Shown: piece after piece, positions 7,767 to 16,430 of the stretch
Position numbering within the stretch: position 1 is the stretch's first letter
Layout of the letters: each line of letters begins with the position of its first letter
Assembly: GCA_035315065.1 (NCBI GenBank)
Contig: DATFYM010000251.1
Coordinates: forward strand, 1 to 47,522
Length of the DNA: 47,522 nt
Source of the DNA: DATFYM01 sp035315065
GTDB lineage: Bacteria > Acidobacteriota > Terriglobia > UBA7540
Direction of reading: 5' to 3'
Translations under genes and position numbers: made by a program
The notes under the pieces: model-generated
What the model saw: only the letters and a program-made list of their open reading frames with translations
Databases searched by the model: none
What the model was told of the DNA's origin: nothing

Positions 7767-8873
7767 ATGCAGCCCAAGTGCACGACAATACATGATGTTG
7801 CCAAGGCCGCCGGAGTGTCGACGGCCACCGTATCGAATGCCTTCAACTCCACCGGACGCATCACCCCCAAGACGCGCGAGCGGGTCTTGGTCATCGCCCG
7901 CCAGTTGAAGTACTACCCCAACCGACACGCCCGCAGCCTCGCCTCCGGTAGCAGCCGCACCCTGGGGGTGATCGTCTCCGACATCCAGAACCCTTTTTTC
8001 GCGGTGGCCATTCGCAGCTTTGAGGAGCGGGTGCGCAAATGGCGGTATGAAGTGATCGTCAGTGAGACCAACTACGACGTGGCGCTGATGACGCGGGCGG
8101 CCGAACGCATGCTGGAGCAGAAGGTGCGCGGGGTTGCCATCTTGACCTCGGAGATGAGTGCCGCCTGGCTGGAGGAGATCGTGCGGCGCGATATTCCGGT
8201 GGCTTGCTTCGATCTCGATTTCACCAGCGAAAAGGCCATCAACATCAAGGTGGATTACGCCCGGGGGATGCGCCAGGTGATCGAGCACCTTTACCATCTC
8301 GGTCACCGCCGTATCGCGTTTGTCGGCGGCCGCCGGGCCTTCCGAAACATTCTCTCGCGCCAGGAGAACTACGTCGCGTCCATGCAGGCTTTGCAACTGG
8401 AACCCGGGCCTATTCTGATCGGCAATCAGCGGCTGGACGGAGGGCGCGCCGCTGGAGGGTCCATTTTGGAGATGTCCCCACGCCCGACGGCCGTAGTGGC
8501 CATGAACGATCTCACGGCCGTGGGCCTGATCACCGCTTTCAGCGAGGGCGGACTGCGGGTTCCCGAGGACATCTCGGTGACCGGTTTCGATAACACGTAC
8601 TTGGCGGAGTACTTTGTGCCCCGACTCACCACCGTCGATATGCACGCTGACGTTCTGGGGCGGACAGCCGCCGATGCCCTGCACGAGGCTTCGTCGTCCC
8701 CGAATGCCGCCGCCGTGGAACATACCATCAAGCTCACCCTGGTGGTGGGAAAGTCAACGGGGGTCAACCCGGAGCTTGGCCCTTCCGCCCTCTGCACGAG
8801 GGGTGAGCTCCACATATCGCCGGCGGCCTCGTCGGAAATGACGGTGCGGGGCAAAGACCCGGTGCCGCTTTGA
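7767..8873 (+). CDS. LacI/GalR-family transcriptional regulator
   Basis: A 368-residue DNA-binding repressor or activator. The N-terminal helix-turn-helix is clear: TIHDVAKAAGVSTATVSNAF at about residues 7-26, followed by the hinge region YYPNRHARSLASGSSRTLGV. The rest is a periplasmic-binding-protein-like effector domain, with SDIQNPFFAVAIRSFEE, GHRRIAFVGGR, AVVAMNDLTAVGLI and ISVTGFDNTYLAEYFVPRLTT. About 35 residues after the usual end (KSTGVNPE) form an extra low-complexity tail. Members usually sense sugars or their metabolites, but the effector cannot be read here. The gene sits first in a run of same-strand genes for exported TPR and FG-GAP proteins, which makes them candidate targets; the gap to the next gene (8874-9035) allows a separate promoter. 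Confidence 0.93.
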   Translation: MQPKCTTIHDVAKAAGVSTATVSNAFNSTGRITPKTRERVLVIARQLKYYPNRHARSLASGSSRTLGVIVSDIQNPFFAVAIRSFEERVRKWRYEVIVSETNYDVALMTRAAERMLEQKVRGVAILTSEMSAAWLEEIVRRDIPVACFDLDFTSEKAINIKVDYARGMRQVIEHLYHLGHRRIAFVGGRRAFRNILSRQENYVASMQALQLEPGPILIGNQRLDGGRAAGGSILEMSPRPTAVVAMNDLTAVGLITAFSEGGLRVPEDISVTGFDNTYLAEYFVPRLTTVDMHADVLGRTAADALHEASSSPNAAAVEHTIKLTLVVGKSTGVNPELGPSALCTRGELHISPAASSEMTVRGKDPVPL

Positions 8874-9021
8874 TATGGAAGCTCCGGTAGTTGGGGATTC
8901 TGAATCCAAGAGAACCCGCTTGACGGACCATCGAGGAGAGTAAGGAGGACAATGACCGCGGGAGTGCTGTGTGGTCGAGAACCTGGACGGGGCTGGCTGC
9001 GTGGCCGGGTGACGGAGTGGC

Positions 9022-9030
9022 GGGAGGAGG
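9022..9030 (+). promoter_or_regulatory. Ribosome-binding site deciding the GTG start at 9036
   Basis: GGGAGGAGG ends five bases before GTG 9036. It supports that start over the in-frame ATG at 8952, which also has AAGGAGG, though only about three bases away. Confidence 0.55.
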
Positions 9031-9035
9031 TTACC

Positions 9036-10058
9036 GTGGAGCGTAAATTGACGAGCGTCGCTGGCGCGCCGCGTCTAAGAATCGTGGCTTTTCTGGGTGC
9101 GGCCGCGCTCCTGGCAGCATTGGGAGGCTGCCAGGACCGCCAAGACTCGATTGAAGGGCAAATCCGCGTGACCAATGGTGGCGCTCTTCCCTCCGGTATC
9201 ACGGTAAAGCTGGAGGAAGCAGAGAACGTAGTGGTCGCCCAGCAGATGGTAGGAACGACGGGCAAATTTGCCTTCTACGATTTGAAGGGCCAGTCCTTCC
9301 AGGTCATCGTCAGCGCTGAGGGGTATCAGCCTGGAACCGCACAGGTGGACATGCAATATCATGCCAGCCGGTTTCCGACGATCTACTTAACTCCACTGGG
9401 GCCGAAAAAGACTCCTCCACCGCCTTCGGAGAGCACGACGGATCTGGCTGCGCCGAAGAAAGCGCGCAAAGAATACTTACAGGGACACGATGCGCTGGAA
9501 GCTAAGGACTGGGTGGGAGCACGGAAGCACTTGGAAAAGGCCATTGACCAAGACCCTTGCTACGCGCGGGCGCTCACCGAGCTGGGAGTGGTTCTCAGCA
9601 TGCAAGGGGAGCTCTCTTCGGCGGAAACTTCATTCCAAAAGTCCATTCACTGCGACGGGGAGTTTCTGGAACCCTATATTCAACTGGGGATCCTTCTGGA
9701 TGTAGAGAGAAAGTATTCGGAAAGCGAGTCCATTCTGCAACAGGGGTTGCGGGTGGCGCAGAGCGACTGGCAACTTTACTACCGGCTGGGTGACGCGCAC
9801 CAAGGCTTGGGCAAGTACCAGGAGGCCGAACAGGAATACCTGAAAGCCGAGTCTTTGAGCAGCGCTGTGCCCCCGGAAGTTCATGTCCGCCTTGCCGACG
9901 CCTATTTGCAGCAAAAGGAGTACGACCAGGCTTACACCGAAATGCAGACCTATCTGCGGATCGCTCCCGACGGGCCGCTGGCGGGCCAGACCCGATCCTT
10001 GCTTCAGCATGTGGACTCGATGCGCCAGTCGGAACCTAAGCCGGCAACGCCGCAGTAG
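9036..10058 (+). CDS. TPR lipoprotein with N-terminal carboxypeptidase-regulatory-like domain
   Basis: From the GTG at 9036 the product has 340 residues and begins with a lipoprotein signal: a basic n-region, the core FLGAAALLAALGG, and the lipobox cysteine near residue 32, followed by QDRQ. Residues about 37-110 (IEGQIRVTNGGALPSGITVK to RFPTIYLTPLG) resemble a carboxypeptidase-regulatory/transthyretin-like beta-sandwich. A proline-rich linker (KKTPPPPSES) leads to five or more TPR repeats (KEYLQGHDALEAKDWVGARK onward) that should bind peptides or proteins. It would be anchored in a membrane facing the periplasm or outside. The in-frame ATG 8952 would add 28 residues in front of the signal. 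First of the exported TPR series after the LacI gene. Confidence 0.75.
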   Translation: MERKLTSVAGAPRLRIVAFLGAAALLAALGGCQDRQDSIEGQIRVTNGGALPSGITVKLEEAENVVVAQQMVGTTGKFAFYDLKGQSFQVIVSAEGYQPGTAQVDMQYHASRFPTIYLTPLGPKKTPPPPSESTTDLAAPKKARKEYLQGHDALEAKDWVGARKHLEKAIDQDPCYARALTELGVVLSMQGELSSAETSFQKSIHCDGEFLEPYIQLGILLDVERKYSESESILQQGLRVAQSDWQLYYRLGDAHQGLGKYQEAEQEYLKAESLSSAVPPEVHVRLADAYLQQKEYDQAYTEMQTYLRIAPDGPLAGQTRSLLQHVDSMRQSEPKPATPQ

Positions 10059-10170
10059 AGGTGATGTTTAAGGGATTCGCTATTGGATGGGTAGCTGCTC
10101 TTCGCGCATTGGCGGCCGCCTTTCAATACGAGGGCGGCTGAGTAAGAGTACCTGGGATGCGAGGTATGAC

Positions 10171-11148
10171 ATGTGGCAAAGGCTGGTGAGCCTACTTGTT
10201 TTCCTGACCATGGCAGCGGGGATGCTGCCGGGCCAGGAAACCGCGCAGCATCTGCTGAATCAAGATGACGTCTACCGCTTGATCAAGCAGGATAAGCAAC
10301 AACCGGATCTCGTGGAAAAGACTCTACACGACCAGGGTGTCGATTTCGACCTCAATCGCGACATCGAGAAGAAGATGCGCAAAGCGGGGGCGAATGACGA
10401 CATTCTCCAGGCCATCTGGGCAGCAGGTCCGACGGTTCGGAATTTCAAAGGTGCGGTCGTTGTGAGTGCGACCGGTGCCCCCCTGACCTCCACCTACAAG
10501 GAAGCGATGGGCTATAAGACCCTGGAGGAGACCTCCGATCCGGACACCAAAATTCGCATGGCCATGGAATTTGCTCAGACCTTTCCCAAAAGCGAGCTGT
10601 TGTCTTACGTCTTCACGCAGGCGGCGGCCGCCTTCCAACGAAAAGGCGATTTTCCCAACGCGGTGAAAACGGCCCAGAAAAGCCTCGAGCTTGATGCCGA
10701 TAATACTTATAGCCTGCTCATTGTAGCCGCTGCGCTTTCCGAGCCCAGCATGGTGCGCAACGCCGGCGACAACAGCGCGAAAGCCCTCCAAGAAGCGCAG
10801 GCCGACGCGCAGCGGGCGCTTGACCTCTTGCCCAAGCTGCCGATCAGGTCCGATGAGACGCCCGAACAATTGGAGGCGCGAAAGGCCGGCATCGCGTCCG
10901 GCGCGCATGCCGCCCTCGGCTCGGTCGCCATGCTGCAAGACAAATACGACGTGGCCGTCGAAGAATTCAAGAAGGCCATATCCTCTTCCCAACCTCCCAA
11001 GGCTTCCCTCTACTTTCGCCTGGGAGAAGTCTATTCCAGCGCCGGGAAAAAGCAGGAAGCGATCGAAGCCTTTTCGAAGGCGGCGGAATTAGGTAAAGGA
11101 ACAGTGATTGAGATGTACGCCAATCAGAGCATAAAAGAACTCCGTTAA
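10171..11148 (+). CDS. Exported TPR protein
   Basis: A 325-residue protein. ATG 10171 is preceded by GAGG at 10161-10164 and starts a clean signal peptide (MWQRLVSLLVFLTMAAGMLPG, cleavage before QE). The open frame extends 28 codons upstream to GTG/ATG-type starts without signal character. A short helical domain follows (NQDDVYRLIKQDK to NDDILQAIWAAGP); it resembles the repeated 'kAGvsdeiIqaI' helical module seen in many acidobacterial secreted proteins. The remainder has TPR-like repeats including AFQRKGDFPNAVKTAQKSLE and YFRLGEVYSSAGKKQEAIEA. No catalytic motif. Spaced 112 bp from the preceding lipoprotein gene on the same strand, so probably co-transcribed. Confidence 0.75.
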   Translation: MWQRLVSLLVFLTMAAGMLPGQETAQHLLNQDDVYRLIKQDKQQPDLVEKTLHDQGVDFDLNRDIEKKMRKAGANDDILQAIWAAGPTVRNFKGAVVVSATGAPLTSTYKEAMGYKTLEETSDPDTKIRMAMEFAQTFPKSELLSYVFTQAAAAFQRKGDFPNAVKTAQKSLELDADNTYSLLIVAAALSEPSMVRNAGDNSAKALQEAQADAQRALDLLPKLPIRSDETPEQLEARKAGIASGAHAALGSVAMLQDKYDVAVEEFKKAISSSQPPKASLYFRLGEVYSSAGKKQEAIEAFSKAAELGKGTVIEMYANQSIKELR

Positions 11149-11294
11149 GATCAACGCCGGATCGTCAAGGCAGGGAAGCTGAGTGATCGAGGGAGGCATC
11201 TGAGAAGTTGCGCGGCCACCCTGGCTGGCAGCGCATCGACCAGACGACCACGTTCCATCTTGACTCGCGGGCCGACCAGGCGAATACTGCGCTG

Positions 11295-12257
11295 ATGAAG
11301 TTCGGGGTGCCGGTGATTTCAATTATCTTGGCAGCGGCCCTTGTCCTCGGAGTCAGGACCGCGGCACATCCCGCCGCCAATTCACCGCAATCGGCGGAGC
11401 CGCCGCTTCGCGTCAGCAAGGAGGAACTTGAAACCTACAGTCATGCCCGGACCCTCGTGGATTGGACACCCCGGGAGATCAAACAGGCTCCTTCCCTTTA
11501 CAAACTGCGACCGGCCCAGGAGGGAGACAGGCTGCCGGTGATTCTGAAAAATGTGGGGGAAAGAGCGGCGGCAATGATCGCCGAATTCCGTAATATCGCC
11601 TGTGACGAAAAGGTGTACTCAGAGTGGACCGCGGGTAGTCCCTTCGCCACCTGGCGCGAGATGGGTCCGAACGAAGTGGCTCACCATTTCCTTTACATCA
11701 TCATCCCCAGGCCGGTCGGAGATCCTCTGATGTTTAAAGAGTACCGCACCAACCCCAAGGGGAACCCCATTGACCTCGGAAGCCTGGCCGACCTTCGACT
11801 GATCACGACTAACTTTACCGGTAGCTGGGCATACCTCACCTCATCCAATCAGGCCGAGAGCCGCTTTCGATACTTCGGGGAGGAATCCGTTCGAAAGCAG
11901 CTTTGCTATGTCGTGGGCTTCGCCCAGAAGCCTGACGTCGTCCGAAACTTCACCACCTTTGAGGCAGGCAAGCATTCGGCCGTGATTCTCGTGCAAGGGC
12001 TTGCATGGATCGACGAGAGATCATTTCATATCCAAAAGCTAGAGACTTGGCTTCTCGCTCCCCGAAAGGATATCGGACTTGAAAGCGAGAACACGACCGT
12101 GAATTACGTCCCCGTTCTGCCTGCCGGTCTGGAGAATGCTCTCTGGTTGCCCAACGAGGTAAAGGTGCTGGTTCACTATCACGATGTATTCATCCGAAAC
12201 ACTCATCACTATTCGCGATTCAAGCTCTTTCAGACGCACGCGGTGATCACTCCATGA
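11295..12257 (+). CDS. Exported protein of unknown function
   Basis: A 320-residue product from ATG 11295, whose first 30 residues (MKFGVPVISIILAAALVLGV) form a signal peptide. The frame is open back to TTG 11208, which has GGGAGG upstream but would bury the signal. I do not recognise a catalytic domain. The layout WTPREIKQAPSLYKLRPAQE, then VGERAAAMIAEFRNIACDEK, with a beta-rich C-terminal half ending in HHYSRFKLFQTHAVI, matches a type of secreted acidobacterial protein I have seen described only as hypothetical. It lies among the exported TPR genes on the same strand. Confidence 0.6.
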   Translation: MKFGVPVISIILAAALVLGVRTAAHPAANSPQSAEPPLRVSKEELETYSHARTLVDWTPREIKQAPSLYKLRPAQEGDRLPVILKNVGERAAAMIAEFRNIACDEKVYSEWTAGSPFATWREMGPNEVAHHFLYIIIPRPVGDPLMFKEYRTNPKGNPIDLGSLADLRLITTNFTGSWAYLTSSNQAESRFRYFGEESVRKQLCYVVGFAQKPDVVRNFTTFEAGKHSAVILVQGLAWIDERSFHIQKLETWLLAPRKDIGLESENTTVNYVPVLPAGLENALWLPNEVKVLVHYHDVFIRNTHHYSRFKLFQTHAVITP

Positions 12258-12497
12258 AGATGCGTTTCGCGCTTCAGCGCGGCGACGCACCATGCGGGCA
12301 AGGGACGGTGTGTCTTCTGGTTTGTGAACCGCGAACTGGAGAAGGGCGGTCAATTGCAGGCGGATCATGCGGCGCGCAGAACAGGCAGTTCTTTGAGCCG
12401 TGTGCGACGCGAGCGGGTGTATACTTGAGAAAATCGATGACGCTGGCGAAGACGACAGAACGCGCCGGCCCAAGAGGAGATTAAGAGAAGGGCCTTA
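12258..12497. other. Intergenic region before the large TPR gene
   Basis: 240 bp with no supported gene. A TATACT hexamer at 12420-12425 could be a -10 element, but the nearest -35-like hexamer (TTGAGC, 12393-12398) is 21 bases away, so a promoter here is only a possibility. Confidence 0.35.
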
Positions 12498-15254
12498 ATG
12501 AACGGAAGATCCCAGCGCAGCGACACCCAGAGGGCCGGCAGGACGCGCGGACGCCGTCGGCCTCAGGCCGCTTTCGTCGGTTCCATCCTTTTTCTGCTTT
12601 CGTCATGGCCTACAACACTAACCTTTCCGGCCGGACCGGAAACGAAACCGAGCGCCGATCCCTACAGTCAGGGAGTTCTGCTGCTGACCCAGCAGAAGTG
12701 GAAGCAAGCGGCGGCGGACTTCCAGCAAGCTATCCGCAATGACCCCAAGAACAGTCAGGCTTATGGTGGATTGGGTGTAGCGCTGACCAGATTGGGAAAT
12801 GGAAAGGACGCCGAGGCGGCTTTCAATGAGGCTATCCGACTCGACGCCAATAACGTGCAGGCCCACTATTACCTCGGCCTCCTTGCCGCCGAATCTCAGC
12901 ATTTGGAGGATGCGACGAGGGAGTTGAAGGCTGCCGTCGAACTCAAGCCCGATTTTGAAGAAGCGCGCCTGGCGCTGGCGCTCGCCTTGGAGGAGAGCGG
13001 CCAAATCAAGGAAGCCATCGGCGAATACCAGACGGTTCTGAAAAACAATCCCAAGTCTGCTGAGGCTCATAACGGTCTTGGCAACGCCTATGTTCAGAAC
13101 AATGAAATAGCCGCTGGAATTGCAGAATATCGAAGAGCCGTTGAACTGAAGCCGGATTATTTCCGTGCGTACAACAATCTCGGCTCAACGCTAGCCAGCG
13201 TGGGGGATTTTAACGCCGGCTACGCGGCTCTTCGGAAGGCCCTGGCCCTGCGTCCGGCGAGCTTCGAGGCCCATCTCAACATGGGCCTGGTAATGCGCGC
13301 CAGAGGCGACCCCAAAGGCGCGCTGGTACAGTTGGAGCGGGTCCTGGCACTCCATCCCCCGGATGCCGTTGCCTATCGTACCGAATACGAGGAGGCCCAA
13401 ACTTACCGGCAGATGGGCGACTTGGAGAAAGCGGTGCGATGCCTGGAGGCGAGCCTTCGCTTGGCGCCGCAGATGAGCGAAGGCTATTACTCGCTTGGTT
13501 CGGTTCTGAAGCAGCTTGCCTCCCCCAAATCACCGCATGTTTCCCCTGCCCCTGCCAATCCAGACGCTCAGAAGCTCTACGATCAGGCAGGCCGGAAACT
13601 CGTCGAAGGAGACTTGGAGGGAGCCGCCCAACTGCTCGGCGCGGCGCTGCAGGCCGACCCCGGCTACGCCGGAGCCCACAACCTGCTCGGATTCATCCTC
13701 GGCCAGCAAGGCAAGCTGCCCGAAGCTATCAAGGAACTGAATCAAGCCGTGGCGCTGGACCCGCAATCTTCCGCGGCGCACTATAATTTCGGCGTTGCCT
13801 TATGGTATGGAGGCCAGAGAACAGACGCCGTCACCCAATTGAAGCAGGCCGTCGAACTGGATCCAGCTTCGGGCGCGGCGTATGCGTTTCTGGGCATGAG
13901 CCTGAAGGATCTCGGCGATGATGGGCCTGCCCTGGACAGCTTGGCCTGTGCGCTGGCTCTCGACGCGAATGACTTCTCTGCCTATATGGATCAGGCAGTC
14001 GTCCTGCTGAAGATGGGCAAGCTCGGTCCGGCTCTTCATCAATTCGAGGCGGCTCTTCGGTTGGACACGCAGGCCAGCTCGGGCCAACCCGATCTGACGG
14101 AAGCAGTCTCCCAGCTCAAGCAGTTCGCCCAGGGGAAGGATGACCTCCCGGAGGTACATTTCGTGCTTGGCCGCCTGCTTGGGGTGGACGGTGCCAACAA
14201 AGAGACGGTCATGAAAGAGTTCCAGACCGCGATTCGAGAAGCACCTGATTTCTACGAAGCCCATAACGCCCTGGGATTACTGTATGTACAAGCCGATCAA
14301 GGCAATCAAGCCATTGAGGAATTTCGCAAGGCCATCCAGGAGAAACCCGACTATACAGAAGCTCATGCCAATCTCGGAGCCGTTTTGACTGAGACGGACC
14401 TCGATGAGGCGGTTAAGGAACTTCAAGCCGCGTTGAAACTCGATCCTACCATGGTCAGCACCCACTACAATCTGGGCGTTGCCTACGGCCGCCAGGGAAA
14501 GGTCGAGCAGGAAATCTCAGAGCTCCGCAAGGTCGTGGAGATAGACCCCCAGGCCGCGGATGCGCAGTACACACTGGGCAAGATGCTCGTTGACCAGAAG
14601 AATCTGAAAGAGGCAGTCGTACACCTCCGTGAAGCTATCAGACTCGATCCACAACGGGGGGATGCCTACTATCAGATGGGCCTGGCCCTGGGACGCATGG
14701 GGCAAACCGAGGAAGCTGCCAAGCAGTTTCAGCTTGCCCAAAAGCTCACCGCCACGAAGACTAAGACGCAGTTTGCCGATTCCCAGTTTAGCCAGGCGGA
14801 AGAAGAATTGGCCATGGGGAAGACCGATGCCGCCATTGAGCATTTCCAGACGGTCACCCGATTGGAGCCGGATTCCGCGAGCGCTCATAAGGAACTCGCC
14901 GAAGCTCTGCTCACCAAGGAAGACTCAGAAGGGGCCGTTCGAGAATTGCGGGAGGCGGTGCGCTTGAGGCCTGGTGATTCTGAGGCACGATACGCCTTGG
15001 CGAAGATCTTACTTGAGGAAGCTGACCTCGATGGGTCAATCCAGCAGTTCGAGGCGGCCATCCGCTTGCGACCGTCATGGCCCGAGGCTTACAACTACCT
15101 CGGGATGGCGCTCGCCCGAAAGGGCGAGACGGAGAAGGCCGTCACAACGTTTCAGCAGGCTCTCAAACTCAATCCCCAATACGTCGAAGCGAAAGAGAAC
15201 CTGACGGCCACGCTCAAGCAACTGAACGCGCTGAAGGGGAGCACACAGCATTAG
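12498..15254 (+). CDS. Large exported or membrane-anchored TPR protein (918 aa)
   Basis: An arginine-rich N-terminus followed by a hydrophobic stretch near residues 25-45 (AAFVGSILFLLSSWPTTL) suggests a signal peptide or anchor. From residue about 55 to the end the protein is almost entirely TPR: more than twenty 34-residue units with the usual W-LG-Y-A-P pattern, for example AYGGLGVALTRLGNGKDAEA, AHYYLGLLAAESQHLEDATR and AYNYLGMALARKGETEKAVT. A break around residues 345-360 (SPKSPHVSPAPANPDAQ) splits it into two superhelical blocks. Such proteins act as scaffolds or peptide receptors; no enzyme motif is present. The next TPR gene starts 21 bases after its stop, so they are co-transcribed. 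Confidence 0.85.
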   Translation: MNGRSQRSDTQRAGRTRGRRRPQAAFVGSILFLLSSWPTTLTFPAGPETKPSADPYSQGVLLLTQQKWKQAAADFQQAIRNDPKNSQAYGGLGVALTRLGNGKDAEAAFNEAIRLDANNVQAHYYLGLLAAESQHLEDATRELKAAVELKPDFEEARLALALALEESGQIKEAIGEYQTVLKNNPKSAEAHNGLGNAYVQNNEIAAGIAEYRRAVELKPDYFRAYNNLGSTLASVGDFNAGYAALRKALALRPASFEAHLNMGLVMRARGDPKGALVQLERVLALHPPDAVAYRTEYEEAQTYRQMGDLEKAVRCLEASLRLAPQMSEGYYSLGSVLKQLASPKSPHVSPAPANPDAQKLYDQAGRKLVEGDLEGAAQLLGAALQADPGYAGAHNLLGFILGQQGKLPEAIKELNQAVALDPQSSAAHYNFGVALWYGGQRTDAVTQLKQAVELDPASGAAYAFLGMSLKDLGDDGPALDSLACALALDANDFSAYMDQAVVLLKMGKLGPALHQFEAALRLDTQASSGQPDLTEAVSQLKQFAQGKDDLPEVHFVLGRLLGVDGANKETVMKEFQTAIREAPDFYEAHNALGLLYVQADQGNQAIEEFRKAIQEKPDYTEAHANLGAVLTETDLDEAVKELQAALKLDPTMVSTHYNLGVAYGRQGKVEQEISELRKVVEIDPQAADAQYTLGKMLVDQKNLKEAVVHLREAIRLDPQRGDAYYQMGLALGRMGQTEEAAKQFQLAQKLTATKTKTQFADSQFSQAEEELAMGKTDAAIEHFQTVTRLEPDSASAHKELAEALLTKEDSEGAVRELREAVRLRPGDSEARYALAKILLEEADLDGSIQQFEAAIRLRPSWPEAYNYLGMALARKGETEKAVTTFQQALKLNPQYVEAKENLTATLKQLNALKGSTQH

Positions 15255-15275
15255 GTCTCGCTACGGTTGAAGAGA

Positions 15276-16430
15276 ATGACTAGAGTGGGAACTGCAAGGT
15301 CCTTGGGAGCACCTGGTAGGGACCCTAACCGGGCGCTGACACTGCCCTGCCCGGGCAGTGCGGGACCCTCCGCCCTCAGGCCGGCTGGGCGAATTGCTTG
15401 TTTGCTGCTCATCTTTGCGGTTACTCCGCCTTCTCTCCGCTCGCAGAAGAATGCGTCCAATCAGGACAAGGGAGCGAGTAGCCCCGCTGCTCGCTCCTCT
15501 GATAGTCCTCAAACTGCGAACGAGGATACCCTCAAGCCGTTAGAGAACCTCATTGAGCAGGGCCAGTATCAACAAGCCATCCCCGCCCTGGAGCACCACC
15601 TTCAAGATCACGACGGCTCGGCCAAGGCACACTATGATCTTGGTTATGTCTTTTTCCGCACTCACCAGATCGGAGGTGCGGTCCGCGAGCTGTCCAGGTC
15701 GCTACAGCTTGACGACAAGGACGCCCAGGCGCACAAGATCCTCGGATTGGTCTGCACCTTCGTGGGTCGTTACGATTTGGCGGAAGTGGAATTGCGGGCC
15801 GCCGCACAACTGGAGCCGAACTCGCCTGAAATTCACTACTTCCTCGGTCGAGTTTATTACACGAGGCAGGTTTTCGCTATGGCCCAAGATGAATTCCAGA
15901 GCGCCATCCAGCTCGATCCTGCTTACATGAAAGCATACAACAATCTCGGTCTGGTTATGGAAACCCTGGGGAAGAACGATGAGGCCGTTAAGGACTACAC
16001 AACGGCCGCCCAAATGAATGAGGCGCAACATTTGAACTCACCATACCCGGACGAATATCTCAGCGCCCATTACAACCGGCAGCGAGAGCCCGCGCTTGCG
16101 ATTGAGTTCGCACAGAAGGCCCTATTGATCGATTCGCAGTGCGATCTTGCCTACTATGATCTCGCCAAGGCGTATCAAACTGAAGGCGATTGGCAGAAGG
16201 CCACGGACGAAGTTCAAAAGGCCATCGCGATTAATTCCAGCACGCCCGAATATTTCTACCTTCTCAGTAAGGTCCTGCGGAGGCTCGGGAAAATCCCGGA
16301 AAGTGAGGCGGCTCTCAAACGGTTCGAGGAGATCCACAAGGACGAGAACGCCATGGCGAAACTCTGGCGAGACGCCAGCCACGAACTGGACGTTCCCCAA
16401 GCCCCACCAGCGCACGATAATGAACACTGA
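15276..16430 (+). CDS. Exported TPR protein preceding the FG-GAP gene
   Basis: A 384-residue product from ATG 15276 (the frame also opens at TTG 15267). Positively charged residues precede the hydrophobic RIACLLLIFAVTPPSLRS near residue 40-58, which would act as a long signal peptide or anchor. A Ser/Ala-rich linker is followed by seven to eight TPR units, such as AHYDLGYVFFRTHQIGGAVR and AYNNLGLVMETLGKNDEAVK. Its stop at 16428-16430 overlaps the start of the downstream FG-GAP/ASPIC gene (ATG 16420) by 11 bases, which strongly suggests translational coupling and a shared function. No enzyme motif. Confidence 0.8.
   Translation: MTRVGTARSLGAPGRDPNRALTLPCPGSAGPSALRPAGRIACLLLIFAVTPPSLRSQKNASNQDKGASSPAARSSDSPQTANEDTLKPLENLIEQGQYQQAIPALEHHLQDHDGSAKAHYDLGYVFFRTHQIGGAVRELSRSLQLDDKDAQAHKILGLVCTFVGRYDLAEVELRAAAQLEPNSPEIHYFLGRVYYTRQVFAMAQDEFQSAIQLDPAYMKAYNNLGLVMETLGKNDEAVKDYTTAAQMNEAQHLNSPYPDEYLSAHYNRQREPALAIEFAQKALLIDSQCDLAYYDLAKAYQTEGDWQKATDEVQKAIAINSSTPEYFYLLSKVLRRLGKIPESEAALKRFEEIHKDENAMAKLWRDASHELDVPQAPPAHDNEH

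Noticed and set aside
7653..8723. 356-codon frame antisense to the LacI-type regulator
   Set aside because: The regulator has an intact helix-turn-helix and effector domain; the antisense frame is a codon-bias shadow.
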